Made by a program: the position numbers and the translations under genes. 64,000 nt of DNA from a virus, in the IMG/VR virus record IMGVR_UViG_3300007538_000020, positions 30,982 through 94,981 of that record; one strand, given 5' to 3'. Shown here one piece after another: positions 14,740-27,500 of the stretch. Position 1 is the first letter of the stretch. Each line of letters starts with the position of its first letter. The notes under the pieces are model-generated. The model was not told the origin of the DNA. It ran no database searches and saw only the letters and a program-made list of their open reading frames with translations.

Positions 14740-17700
14740 TTATCTTGTATATCTTGAATCTAAATTTAGATTTTCTAATTCTTCTAATCTTTGAATATGA
14801 TTAACAACAGGAATTACTTTTTTAACTTTTCTAACAAAATTAGATTTATCTTTATTGTAACCAGTTTTAATTTTATCTTCTCCTTGTATTGCTCTTATAG
14901 CTGCTGGAATTAATTCATATACATCAACTATACTCTTTGTAACAGGACTAATATCTCTTAAAATTTTAATCTGAGAAACAGGAGATACAAAGAAAGATAA
15001 TTCCCCTTCAATTCTCATAGATTGATTAGTTATAAAAGTTAATAAAGCTACTTTCTCATCATCATCATCTAATTCTATTGATTTTAATATAGAAGATGCA
15101 GCTATTAAAGTTAGAATAAGTCTAAGTTCAGCTACATTCTTTCTCATATTCTCCTGATCTATTTCACTTAATCCTTCAAAAGAATTAGATTTATATAATC
15201 TAAAACTAAGTTGACTTAATATTTCAGTTCCTAACATTTTAACATAATTAACTAAATCAGTATTTTTATAAGTATCCATAGCACTTATCCATCTGCCTTT
15301 CATAGTTCTTCCTAACCTTTCATCATAATATTCTTTACCTATTCTCGCAGATATAGCTTGAGGTAACCATCTTCTAAATATCATTATCATTCTTCCCCAT
15401 GTTTGTGATTTAATCTTTATAGGAGAATCAGGATCGTAGTTACCATGTACATATTTATTTATTTGTTGTATCTTTTTGTATAACTCAAATTTGTTTTGAG
15501 ATCCATCGCCATAATTATAATCAGGAAACTCATCTTTTTTAAATTTTCCGTTATCGTCAAAAGCATCGAATAAAGTGTGTTCTTTACCATTTTTATCTTT
15601 TAATTTGATATTCAACATAGTAGCTATCATAGTTTGAGATTGTACAAACTTCTCTGTATGTATTTGAGCAAAGAATAATACATCTCCCATTTTTTTACCT
15701 ATACTACCTGATTCATAAAAAGTATCTGTAGCATCTTTAACTAAGTTAAATTCTTTAGCTAAGTTATATACTTTACTATTAGGTTTTACAATACTAGTTG
15801 CTAATAAAACAGCTCTTCTTAATTGTGATTCTGTATAATCAACATTACCTGCAGCATGTATAAAGTTAGATATAGTACCAAATAAAGTATTAGTTACAGC
15901 AGAAAAAGCATTAAAAGATAACCCTTTTAATCTGGTATAATCTATAAACCTATCAATTATATTACCTATAGTAATTTTTCTTACTTCTCCTTCAACTTCT
16001 ACAGTACCTATTTTAGAAGTATGATCTTCTCTATGTTTATCATATAACATAGAATCAATATAATATTCTAATTGGTCAATTGATTGTTTATTACCATTTA
16101 AGAGTTCAATCATCTCACCATACTTATTAGTTTTATTCTTTCCTTCTACTTCTATTCTCTCTTTTAAAGTTTTAAATATATTTCTAGCTATTATGATAGG
16201 ATCTTCTACAGCAGCTTTATATTCATAAGAATAAGACATTACTGCAAAAGCATTTAATACTTTTTCTAAATCATAAGATTTTTCATCAGCATTTAATTTA
16301 CCAGATACCATATATACTGGTATTTTCTTTTGTGGTCTACCTGTTAATGGATCTTGTAAAGAATAATCTTTAACAGCATCTAATGGTTCTGAGAAATACT
16401 TAACAAAAGCAGGACCTAAACCTCTAAAGATATCTGTCATTTTCTTTTTACTAAGTTCATGCAACATAGACCTTTTCAATTCAGGTATAAAATTAGATTG
16501 CATGTTTACTGGAAGAACACCTTTTCTTTCATCTAATTTAGTAACAAAATAATTATAGAATCTTTGTAGTTCTGGAGTATTCTCTATTTTAGTATATCTA
16601 TCATCTTTCCATAAACTTTCTTTTGGTTTATATTCTATATATAAATATTTTTTCTTACCATTTGTAGGATTGTGTTCTTTTATCCATTCTGTAAATAATG
16701 CTTCATTAACATTACCATCTACATCAGTATATAATAATTTAGCTTCACTTTTAGCTTTATTATATTTATCATTATCTACAATTATATCTGTATTCTCTTC
16801 TAAAAATTTATAATACTTATTCCATTTTTTAGTTTCTTTAGCTTCTTTTAAAAGTTTAGAACGTATATCATAAAATTCTTGTTTAATATTAGTTATGTAA
16901 TTACCTGTTAAATTACCTTTATTATCTTTCTGTACAAATAAATCCCATAATTTTTCATCTTTAATATTATTAGCTTTAGCCCATTCTTTTAATAATTTAA
17001 CTTCTTTAGAAGTTTCTTCTTCAAATTCTTTAGCTGACTCATAAGCAGAAAATGAAGCTCTATCTAATAACTCATATATTTTTCTAAACAATGGTATTTT
17101 AGATACAGATATATCTAAGAACTGAGCTTCAAAGAAATTAGTTTCTGTTGGATTTATAAATAAGTTTCTAGGATCATGAGGATTAGAAATAAAAATATCA
17201 TTTAAATAGTTATTTATGTATAATTTATTTACATTATCTAATAATCTACTTGCTTTATCAGATATTAAAGATAAGTTTTTATTTAATTCTTCATCTTCAT
17301 ATTGTATAATTTTAGATAAATTTCTCCACGCACTTAAATAGTCATTAGCAATAGCATATAAATCTTCTTTTTCTTCTCTAGATAAACTGGTAAAATTATT
17401 AAATAATTGTTCTACTTTATCTACTTGTGATTTTGCTAAATCTTCTATTAATCCTATATCTCTTGTTTTAACTAACTTTTTAATATAGTTCTCTATTGCT
17501 GTTATTCTCGCATTTATTTTGTTATTCTTTGTTTCATTTCCTTTTACTCTTTGAGATTTAAGAACATCAATTACTTTTTGTTGTCTTCTTATCTCATCGT
17601 CAATTGCTTTTACACCAGTCTTTTTACCTGATATAGAATATAAAGTATCAGTACTTAAAAAATTTCTTATATCAAAGGATGTTCCTTCTAATAAATAAGA

Positions 17701-18543
17701 AGATGATTCTTTTAATACTTCGTTTAATTGTTTTTCAAATAACTCTTCGTTACTATTTTTAAATATACTTTTAATATACTTTAATATTCTTTGTATTATA
17801 TTATCTGTTTTAGTATCAGATTTATTTTTGTTATTATGGATATAATTATTAATTAATTTACCCATAGTTTCTTTAACTAATAACTCTTCGTTATTATCAT
17901 ATTCATTAGAATATGTTTCTAATACATTATTATATTCAGTTGTATTTTTAGATAATTCGTATAATCTATTATATAAAGTAGGATTTTTAACTTTTAACAT
18001 TTCTACTAAAAAGTGAGCAGCTTCTTCTCCTAGTACTGTACTATCTAATTTATCCTTAGATACTTTAATAACTTTATTTAGAATATCTGCTAAAGCATCT
18101 GCTTTTAAATTCTTTCTTGTAGTTAAATTATCAACAACTTCTACCGATATATCATTGTTATTTAAAAAGTTAGTTATTATATCTAATAATTTAGATTCTG
18201 TTTTATCAACAGTCTCTTCTTTTGTATCCATTGATTTTTTAATAGGATTAAAAGGAGGAATCTCTTTATCAAAAGATGGTGATAAAGAATAAAATATATT
18301 ATTCTTATTATCAACTTTTTTAAATAACTCTTTATTAGGAACAGCTTTAGTTCCATTATTTTCTTCATAGAACCATTTACCTTCTATATCATATCTTTCT
18401 ATTCCGTTTTGAGTTAATAGTTTATTAACCTCTCTAAACTTCTTTAAATCAGTAATATTTAGATAAGGGTCTATTACATTATTTCTTTTCAAATAATCTT
18501 TAGCGTTAGCTTCTGCTGTTTTATAAGGTAATTTACAAGACAT
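14740..18543 (-). CDS. Large virion/ejection protein of crAss-like phages (1267 residues)
   Basis: The last gene of the late operon. The protein is helical and charged, without a signal peptide. Residues about 165-185 carry LGEEAAHFLVEML, resembling a zincin HExxH with the first His replaced by Glu, followed about 45 residues later by EELLVKETMG. The C-terminal 400 residues include WGRMIMIFRRWLPQA and YYDERLGRTMKGRW, a block characteristic of the large virion proteins accompanying crAss-like RNA polymerases. It starts 23 bases after the stop of the 3823-residue polymerase gene. It is probably packaged and injected with that protein. The function is inferred from position and composition; proteolytic activity is unlikely with the His lost. 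Confidence 0.8.
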   Translation of the reverse strand: MSCKLPYKTAEANAKDYLKRNNVIDPYLNITDLKKFREVNKLLTQNGIERYDIEGKWFYEENNGTKAVPNKELFKKVDNKNNIFYSLSPSFDKEIPPFNPIKKSMDTKEETVDKTESKLLDIITNFLNNNDISVEVVDNLTTRKNLKADALADILNKVIKVSKDKLDSTVLGEEAAHFLVEMLKVKNPTLYNRLYELSKNTTEYNNVLETYSNEYDNNEELLVKETMGKLINNYIHNNKNKSDTKTDNIIQRILKYIKSIFKNSNEELFEKQLNEVLKESSSYLLEGTSFDIRNFLSTDTLYSISGKKTGVKAIDDEIRRQQKVIDVLKSQRVKGNETKNNKINARITAIENYIKKLVKTRDIGLIEDLAKSQVDKVEQLFNNFTSLSREEKEDLYAIANDYLSAWRNLSKIIQYEDEELNKNLSLISDKASRLLDNVNKLYINNYLNDIFISNPHDPRNLFINPTETNFFEAQFLDISVSKIPLFRKIYELLDRASFSAYESAKEFEEETSKEVKLLKEWAKANNIKDEKLWDLFVQKDNKGNLTGNYITNIKQEFYDIRSKLLKEAKETKKWNKYYKFLEENTDIIVDNDKYNKAKSEAKLLYTDVDGNVNEALFTEWIKEHNPTNGKKKYLYIEYKPKESLWKDDRYTKIENTPELQRFYNYFVTKLDERKGVLPVNMQSNFIPELKRSMLHELSKKKMTDIFRGLGPAFVKYFSEPLDAVKDYSLQDPLTGRPQKKIPVYMVSGKLNADEKSYDLEKVLNAFAVMSYSYEYKAAVEDPIIIARNIFKTLKERIEVEGKNKTNKYGEMIELLNGNKQSIDQLEYYIDSMLYDKHREDHTSKIGTVEVEGEVRKITIGNIIDRFIDYTRLKGLSFNAFSAVTNTLFGTISNFIHAAGNVDYTESQLRRAVLLATSIVKPNSKVYNLAKEFNLVKDATDTFYESGSIGKKMGDVLFFAQIHTEKFVQSQTMIATMLNIKLKDKNGKEHTLFDAFDDNGKFKKDEFPDYNYGDGSQNKFELYKKIQQINKYVHGNYDPDSPIKIKSQTWGRMIMIFRRWLPQAISARIGKEYYDERLGRTMKGRWISAMDTYKNTDLVNYVKMLGTEILSQLSFRLYKSNSFEGLSEIDQENMRKNVAELRLILTLIAASSILKSIELDDDDEKVALLTFITNQSMRIEGELSFFVSPVSQIKILRDISPVTKSIVDVYELIPAAIRAIQGEDKIKTGYNKDKSNFVRKVKKVIPVVNHIQRLEELENLNLDSRYTR

Positions 18544-18566
18544 TTAATTGATATTTTATTTTTATA

Positions 18567-21500
18567 TTAAAAAGGAGGAGGACCACAATCGTCACCTTCT
18601 ACCATATCTTCATCAGTTATTTGATCTCTTAGATCGTCTATAGTTAATTGACTTGGGTCTAATAAAGATCCAAATGGAGAACTAGTAGGAAGTAAATCAG
18701 AATTTAAAGTAGGTGTTTCTTCTTTATTTATAGGAACTTCTACTGCTACTTCATTAACAGATTTAGTTAAAAAAGAGTTCATAGAATATTCATTATTTAA
18801 TTGATTTACTTTTTCAAATATTCTATGAGTATCTGTTTCATCATATATCATATATAATTCACTTCTTCTTTTTTCTTTATTATACAGTTTAACAAAATCT
18901 GTTACTAATAAAGTATCAGGAGTAGTATTTTTAGTTATATCTATAGATACAGTTCTCTTATCTTTTGAAAATCTACCATTAACTATTTCAGGAGCTTTAT
19001 TAGGATTGTTTCTAAAGAATTGTTGGACAAATAATTTAGACATCTTTATCTCATTAATAGGATTATTATTTAGTATAGAATAAAACTCTTTAGAATTATA
19101 AGCATCTCCAAATCCAATAGATACTAAATACTCTATAGGAATAATAGAACTCAATCCATTAGAACTTCTTAGACCACCTGTTGTTAAATAAGAATAAGCT
19201 ATTAAATCTTTAGCTAATAAAGCTTCTTCTGCATTATCAGAAGATAACATATCAGCTACAGTTTTCATACCATAAATTCTTTCAGTTGATTCTAATTGGT
19301 TTGTATTTAAAGTAATCTTATCTACAAATAATTCTTTATTATCAGCTAACTCAATATTCATTCTTTGCATTAACCAATTATCAGGATTATCTGTTTTATA
19401 TTTTAATAACCTGGCTCCTATTCCTTTAAGAATATTTTTTCTATATTCATCAAAAGTTACTTCTGTAGAATAAAGATTATTTTTCTTATAAGTCATTAAG
19501 AATTGAATTAATGCTTTTTTAACATCTCTACTTAGTTTTTGAGATAACTCATCACTACCTAAAGATTTTAAAATATCAGCATTAATATCATAAAACAACT
19601 TACTATTATATGGATATAAACTATTATTGTTATATAAACTTATAACAGGTCTATAAGCTTTATCCATTAACTCACCTGCAAATGTTTTAGTATAAAAATC
19701 ATCTACATTTCTAAATGGTAAAGCTTTAACAGCTTCTTCTGAAAGTTGAGTACTCTCTCTATATTTATCTGATAGATTTATGTTTTTAACTAAATCAGTA
19801 AAGTTTTTACCTACTGATTGAGTATCTATATTTAAACCATTTATAACTTCAGTTAATTTAGCAGCTGTATTACTATATTGCATATAAGTATGTAATATTT
19901 TTAATTGAGCTTCATAGAATAATATCTTTTGTTGATTATTTAAAGATTCTAAATTTTTATTAATTTTTAAATTATTCTCTAAACCTTTTTTAGAAAATAT
20001 ACCAATATCAGTAGCTGTAAATGGTTTACCTTTTAATTCTTTTATTTTATTATTAAAATAATTTATAGTTTGTATTTCAGCTTCTTCTTCATAAGTAGTC
20101 TTTACATACTTATTTAAACTTGATTTACTAGCTTTTAAAATTTCAATATATTTAACAATAGCAGGTTGTTTTAAAAAGCCTACAATCAAAGATAAATCAT
20201 CTATACCAGATATTGCTATATACATAGCTGTAGGTAATGTTTCTATATTTAAATTAGCTTTATTCAACTGTTGCTCTTTAGCGTTATCCACAGCAGCAGA
20301 TTGGAATATCTGTAGTATATCTGATATATAGGTATTGTTAACAACACCTCTTATTTTATTAAGTTTAAATAATCCAAATAATTCTTTATTATTATAAGAA
20401 CCTGCTTTGTCTAAATCAACATCAGTATATAATTCATCTGAATCATCTTTTTTAAATTTAACTCCTTTTATAACATCATTTGTTTTTAAAGCAAAATTAG
20501 TATACTGAGCTTGAGAAAAGAAAGTAGAAAATAAAGAAGTAATACCAACTGCTGTTTTACCTACTACGTTAGATTCGAAATAAGCATCTTGTGTTACTGA
20601 AGAAAAAGGACTTATTACTTCTGTTTGTTCATCATATTGACTATAGTGATCATTCACTTCTTTTAACACATCAATTTCGTTTGGCTTCAACATTCTTTCT
20701 AATAACTTAGGATTAGTAAGAACATCTAAGTACATATCTATTATCTTATTCTGTCTGGCTTTTAAAGTATTCTGAGCAGCAGGTGATTGTTCTTTAAAGG
20801 TTTCAAAGTCAGGAATATATTTTTTATTTATCAATTCATTTATTAAAGATTTTTTACTTGTTATATAATCCTCTTCTATTTCTTTAAATTCTTTATTTAA
20901 AAATAAAGTCTTAACATTTAATAACTCTATTTTTTCTCTTATTTCATCTTCTTCTTCTCTAGTTTTAGCTTCTTCTAATTGTTCAGCATAATCTTCTAAT
21001 AGACGTTGAGTATCTTTATTACTCTTTATTGCTTTCTCATACTCTTTCTTATAAAATGAGAATGTTTTGAGTTTTGATTTATTCTCTCTTAAATATAAAG
21101 CTAATAACTCTTCTACTTTTTCAACATACCTATTCTCTACATCTTTCTCATCTAAAGATTCACTATATTTAACTACTTGTTTAGTTATAGGATCTACGTT
21201 TTTAAAATAAATATATAATTTATCAACGTCAAAGTCAGATCCCATTCTCTTCAACATCTCAGGAGAAACTACAACTAAGTCTCCCATAGAAGGAGGTAAG
21301 AATCCTTGAATTTTTAATGGAACCATTAAGTTATGTCCTTGGTTAGGAATCCTAAAACCAACTACTCTTAATAATTCTTCAGGTATATTATTAATATCGC
21401 TAAAATAACTTTTAAAGATATTTGGTAAATATATTCCTTCAGGTAATGTTCTAGCTTCTTCATTAGATTTTTGATTAAACCTTTCATTTAAAATATCAGA

Positions 21501-24500
21501 TAAAGCTCTAGCTTGAGATATATCTGTAGTAGCAAATTGATCAGTTAATGTTTTACCTTTAGCTTTTTGATATAAATCTTTTTCTAAATCTGGATTTTCA
21601 TTTAAATATTGTTCCCATAAAGATTTATAAGCTTGGTAAGACTCTTCTTTAGTCATTTTATTTAAAGGTGCTTTACCTTTACCTAATTTCCAATCGTTAC
21701 CTTGAACTCTATATCCTTTAACATCTAATTGATATGCTTCCTCTATAGTTCTACCATCATTTAATTTAGCATATAAAGCACTAAATCTTTTATCTCCTTT
21801 AGAAGAAACTTCATAATTATTTTTATTTTCTTTTTTATATCTACTCCAATCTATTTTTGTTTCTGATTCAATAGATAAGGTATCTAATGAATTACTATTA
21901 TCTCTAATATACTGAATCTTATTTTTTGCATTTTTAAATAATTCTGATTCTGTATCTATTACTTTATTAAATGCAAAGTTAGAAGCTTGAACAAATGATT
22001 TACCACTCATCTTCTGTTTTACTAATTTATTAGTAAAAATAGATAATAAGAGTGATTCTATTTGTTCAGAGTAAGGTGTTAAGTATAAAGGAATTAAGAA
22101 TTTATTATCAAGTGTTTCTAAAGCTTGTAAAAAGTTTTCATCAAATCCTCTTGACTCAGCTTCTCTTAATATTACTTCTTTAAATTTATCTATATTATTT
22201 ATTTGATACCTTTTAGTTTCAGGATCATAATAAGACTCTAAAGTAGCTACTATTAAGTTTCTATAATTCTCTTGTACTGTATATAAGTGTAAGTCTTCGA
22301 ACAATGCTTTTTTCTCTTCTGCATTAGCATCAAATTCTTTTAAAGCTTCAAAGAGAAGTTTTCTAGCCTGAGAAACTAAGTTTACTTTATTTTTCTCTGC
22401 ATCGAAAGGAACTTCTTGCTGTAGTCTCATACCACTCCAAGGAAGAACATTTATGTTATCGGGATCTAAATCTAATAACTCATAGTTTTCATTTACAATT
22501 GGTTGTATACCTTGTGAACCTATCTTAGAAGCAGATTCAAAAAATAGTATATCTACAGGATTATCTTTATTTTCCATTTTATCCTTTAACTCTTTTAATT
22601 GAGTAAAGTTATTATTATTAACTAATTCGTTAATCAATGGAAATGCTGAGAACTTAATATATTTAGGTACATATACTTTTAAAGTATCATCCCATACATC
22701 CTCCACGTATACAGGTTTCAGAGGTCCTAATACTTTGTATAAATCTTTATTAGATAGTTTTTGATTATTTCTTATCTTATTAATAATTCTCTTATAATCT
22801 TTATCTAATCTACCTAAACCATCTAACATTTTTTCATAAGTATCTAAGGTTACTATTGCCTGAGCATCAGTACCATTCATATCTTTAGAATACTCTTCAA
22901 CTAATTTATCATAAGTTTTCTTATCTTTAACAATTGATTTTAAGTCTTCTAAAAATTTATCTTTATTTTTTAAAGGATAATAAATATCTTTAACGATAGC
23001 AGCTCTAAATGAACCTTCTAAAAAGAAGTCTAAACCAGGAGCTAAGTTTTTAGCAGCTCGTTTTGAAGCATCATCAAGGTTTTTAGTAAAAGCTAAATCG
23101 TTATCCATCAAACTAGAATATACAATTTGAGATAATAAACTATTATATATATAACTATCTAATAAGTCTATATCTTTATCTTTTTGTTTAGAATAATTTA
23201 CATCAATATATTTAGATAATATATTTCCTTTATTATTTACTAAATTAAGTTTTTGTAATTGTTTTATTTTTTCTTCTTTAAGCTTAATGAAAATATCATT
23301 TAAAGCATTTAATATTTGTTCCTTATGTACTTCTGGATTATATAAAGGATCAGTTAATAAGAAAGTAGAGTTCTCTGTAGATAAACTTGTTTTATTTAAA
23401 GTTGGAAATATTACAAATTTAAAAGCTTCCCCATCTTTACTTAATTTATCTTTTTTGTAATGATAGTTTAAAACTAACTTTGATTCTAATCTCTTTTTTA
23501 GAGCTGGGTCAGTTGTAGTTTTTATAGCATCTATTAATCTATGAGCTTCTCTTATTCTATTAAACTCTGATATATAAATACTATATAAGTTATTTAAAGA
23601 TTCAGAATCTAATCTATTATTAACAAAAGATACTCTAAACTTAGGCATTTTAATAAAAGGAATAGTAGGTTTATCTGACTGAGTAGGAGATATAAACCAA
23701 CCTGTACTATTACCTTCATTCATAAAACCAATCAATTTAGTTATCTCTCTTTCTTGAGGAGATAAGTTTTTAAATGGTTTACCATTACCATAATCTCCTA
23801 TTTTATTAAAGTTAGAGAATATAGCATATTCAAAATTAGTAGAATTCCACTCACCTGAATTTAATTTCTGTGTAATAAAACTATCTTTATGAAAAGGACT
23901 ATTATTTAAAGCTAATCTAAAAGTAGAATTAGCATTAAATAAATCTCTCATTTTTTTAGATAAAGCGTGATTAGCAAAAACAGAATAAATGTTTTTACCC
24001 TCTTCGTTTCTAAACATAGTTGAGTAAACGTTATTATTAGTTAATAATTCAGCTAATGATAACATTTTAATATTGTTACTTTCTTTAGAAAAAGGATTAT
24101 TATCTATCGCATTATCACCTTCTTTTATTGATTCTAATGATTCAAATATTCTATAAACAGAAGATAAGAATTTAGTAGCAGTGTATTTTCTATTAATTAA
24201 TTGAGGACTATTAACAATTATACTTATAGTTTCAGGACTAATATCTATACCTAAATCTTTTAATAATGGTCTTAAATAAGATAATTTAACTTCAATACTC
24301 TGCTGATTATCTTTTATAATTCTATAATTCTCTAATATTTTATTTATTCTTTTTAAATCATAAACTAATTGATTATTAGAATATTTTACATTCTTATTTA
24401 AATTTGTATTTTTAAAGTTTTCATACCAATTAGTTATTATTAATTCATTAGCTTCTCTTCTATTAGAATAAATAAATCTTAATGTATTATTATTGTCATT

Positions 24501-27500
24501 TTTAGTAAACTGAGCTGTAACAAATTTAGCATGTTGTTTACTAAAGTTAGACATGAATTCTTTATAAACAGCAACAGAGTCTTGATTTTTAGAATTCTTA
24601 AACTCATTTAATTTCTCAGCTATGTAATGATACATTGAATTATATCTACCTAATTCTTGTAACCTATCATATATTTCTTCTATAGGAACATTAGATAAGT
24701 TTAATACTAAGTTATTATATACTACATCATAAGGTAGATAAGATGTCATGTTGAAAATATTAACTTTATTCTCAAACGCACCTTTAGTATTCTTTATTCT
24801 TTCAGGAATAAAAGCTAAAAACTTTTTCATTCTGGCAGAAGCTGAATCTTTTGGATTAACCTGAAATGCTTCTCTACCATAAGATTCTGAACCAATAGAA
24901 TCTAACTCTAAATCTTCATCATACTCATCTTCTAATAATTCAGAGTATGTTATGATTTTATCAAGACTTTTTATATAAGCAATAGATTTTTCTACTATTT
25001 TTTTGAAAGTAGGATTATTAAAATCATTTGCTAGAATAGATTCATATCTTTCTAATATAGGATCTTCTGAATCTAGTAATTCTATTTCTTCTTTAGTTTC
25101 TAATAATATATTTTTTAATTTACTAACAGCTTCATCTATTTTTTTATCTGGATTACGTAGAATAAAATCCAATAATACTTTACTTGATGATTTTAATATT
25201 TCATCAGTTTCGAAAATAGATAATTCAGGAACTAAGAAGTTTTCATATAAATCATATGATTTTTCTTCAGAGTTTAATTTATTATTAGAATATTTGTTAT
25301 CATAGTTTAATATATCAGATACATGCTTATCTACTAATTCATAAATAGAATTATTTTTAGTTGATATACCAAATAAAGATTTAATAAAATCTATAAACTT
25401 ATCAAATACAGATTTATCTTTATCAGTATTTTTTAATCTTTCTTTAAACTCTTTATTAGAAAAAGCTTCTGATAAGAATTCATCTATTGATGATAAAGCA
25501 TAATTGAACTTATCATCTTTTATTTTCTCTTTAGCTTCTTTGTATAATTGTTGTAGATCTTTATTACCTGTGTGTTTATGTAAAGCAGCGTGTAATAATT
25601 CGTGTACTATTACATATTCTATATCTCTTGAAGACTTTTTAATAGCTTTAGTATTAATAAGAATTGTATTAGTATTAGCATTATATTTAGCTATCTTTTT
25701 ATCCTGAGCATAGTAATATTTAAAGGTAGGTAAATTACCTTTTAAGTTATTTAATATCTTATCATAAATAATACTTAATTCAGGATCTTTACTAATTAGT
25801 TCTGGTAATACATCATATTCATTACCTACTAATTTAGTTAATTGTCTTATGTTATGTATATTACCTAATTGTGAATTGAAAGTAACACTAGAATCTATAA
25901 AAAATAAGTCATTAGGATTTTCTACATCATCTAAATCGATTACTTTACCTAAAGGATTTGTTTTACCAGATGATTTACCTTTAGGAGGAGTTTTAGGTGG
26001 AGTTTTAGGCTTAGGCTTAGGCTTAGCTTTTGGCTTAGGTTTAGCTTTAGGTTTAACTGATTTAGTAGCAGGTTCGTTTTTGTTAGTTAAAGCTTTATTA
26101 ATATATGCTTCGGCAAACTCTCTTATATTTTTAAAACCTTGTTTATCTTTTTTATATTCAGCTAAAATGCTAGGATATTTCTTAGCAATATTTCCTACAG
26201 CTTTTTCAGTTTGTACATATTCTAAATCTTCATTTGTAAATTTAGTATTTTCTGTATCAGGTATTAGTACTTCTTTATTATTAGGTTTATAAGTAGATTC
26301 TTCTTTTTTAGAAGTTTCATCTATAACTTTAAATGATATTACTGGTTGTAAGTTATAATACTTTTTACCAGGATTACTTTCACTATAAGGTAAACCTTTA
26401 ACATTAGTTGTTAAGTTTCTACCAAGAAACTCTCTATTACTTATTTTACCTTTATAAACTAATTGGTTATTATCAAATTCCATATTGATATAATCACCTT
26501 TAAGTATATTATATCTAAGGTTAGATAATAATTCTCTTATTTTAGATTCATCTTTATTAGTAAAATATTCAGTAGTCCATCCTCCTTTAGAAGACTTAGT
26601 AGTGAATATTCTAATTTCTTTTGTTTTACTATCTCTAACTACTTTAAAGTTATTAGAGTTATTACCATTATAAACAATATAATTCAATAGTTTTGAAGCA
26701 GAATTAATTTCCGCAGGAAAACCTAATTTAGCTAATTCTGTTGGGTTATCATATCTATCCCAATTTTGTAATATATATAGAGCTTTTTCTATAGCATTTT
26801 GATCTAATTGTCTAGGAACAACAGCCCATGGCATTAATACTTTTTTATTAGGATTTTTAGAACCTCTTGCGAAAGTAGGTATTAATGCGAATACAGTACC
26901 TTTTTTAAATTTATTTACATTACTAACATCTATTTCACTATCAGATAAATCTGGGTTACCTATTATTTGTAAAGCATTAACATCATCTGCATAACCAAAT
27001 GCTATATCAGAATCTAATGTTTGACCATCTCCTAACTTTTCTACTAAACTACCATAGTTATCTGTTTTATTAAACACACCATTATTCTTATCAGTTATTT
27101 CTATAGTAACTGGATTATTATTAGTTACTAAACTATCAAATAATTTAGTTCTTAATTCTAATAATTGTTTCTGAGCTTCTTTAGTATTTTTTTCACTTAT
27201 TAATCTTGCTATGTTAGGATCTATTCTATCTAAACTAGTTACTTGATTTTGGAAAGCATGTACATAAGCTACTTTCTTATTATTAGAATCTACTATAACA
27301 TAAGGAATCTTATGTAAGTTTTTAGAGTTTATCTCTATATTATTCTCCTTAGCATATTCCTCATCTATAATAATTGAAAATCTCTCACCTGGTAATATCT
27401 TATCTCTATCTAATAAATCATTGTTTATTAAATTATTAATAACAAGATTACCATTTTCATCATAGACATCTTCTAAATCTTCATTTTTTTCTATATGAAG

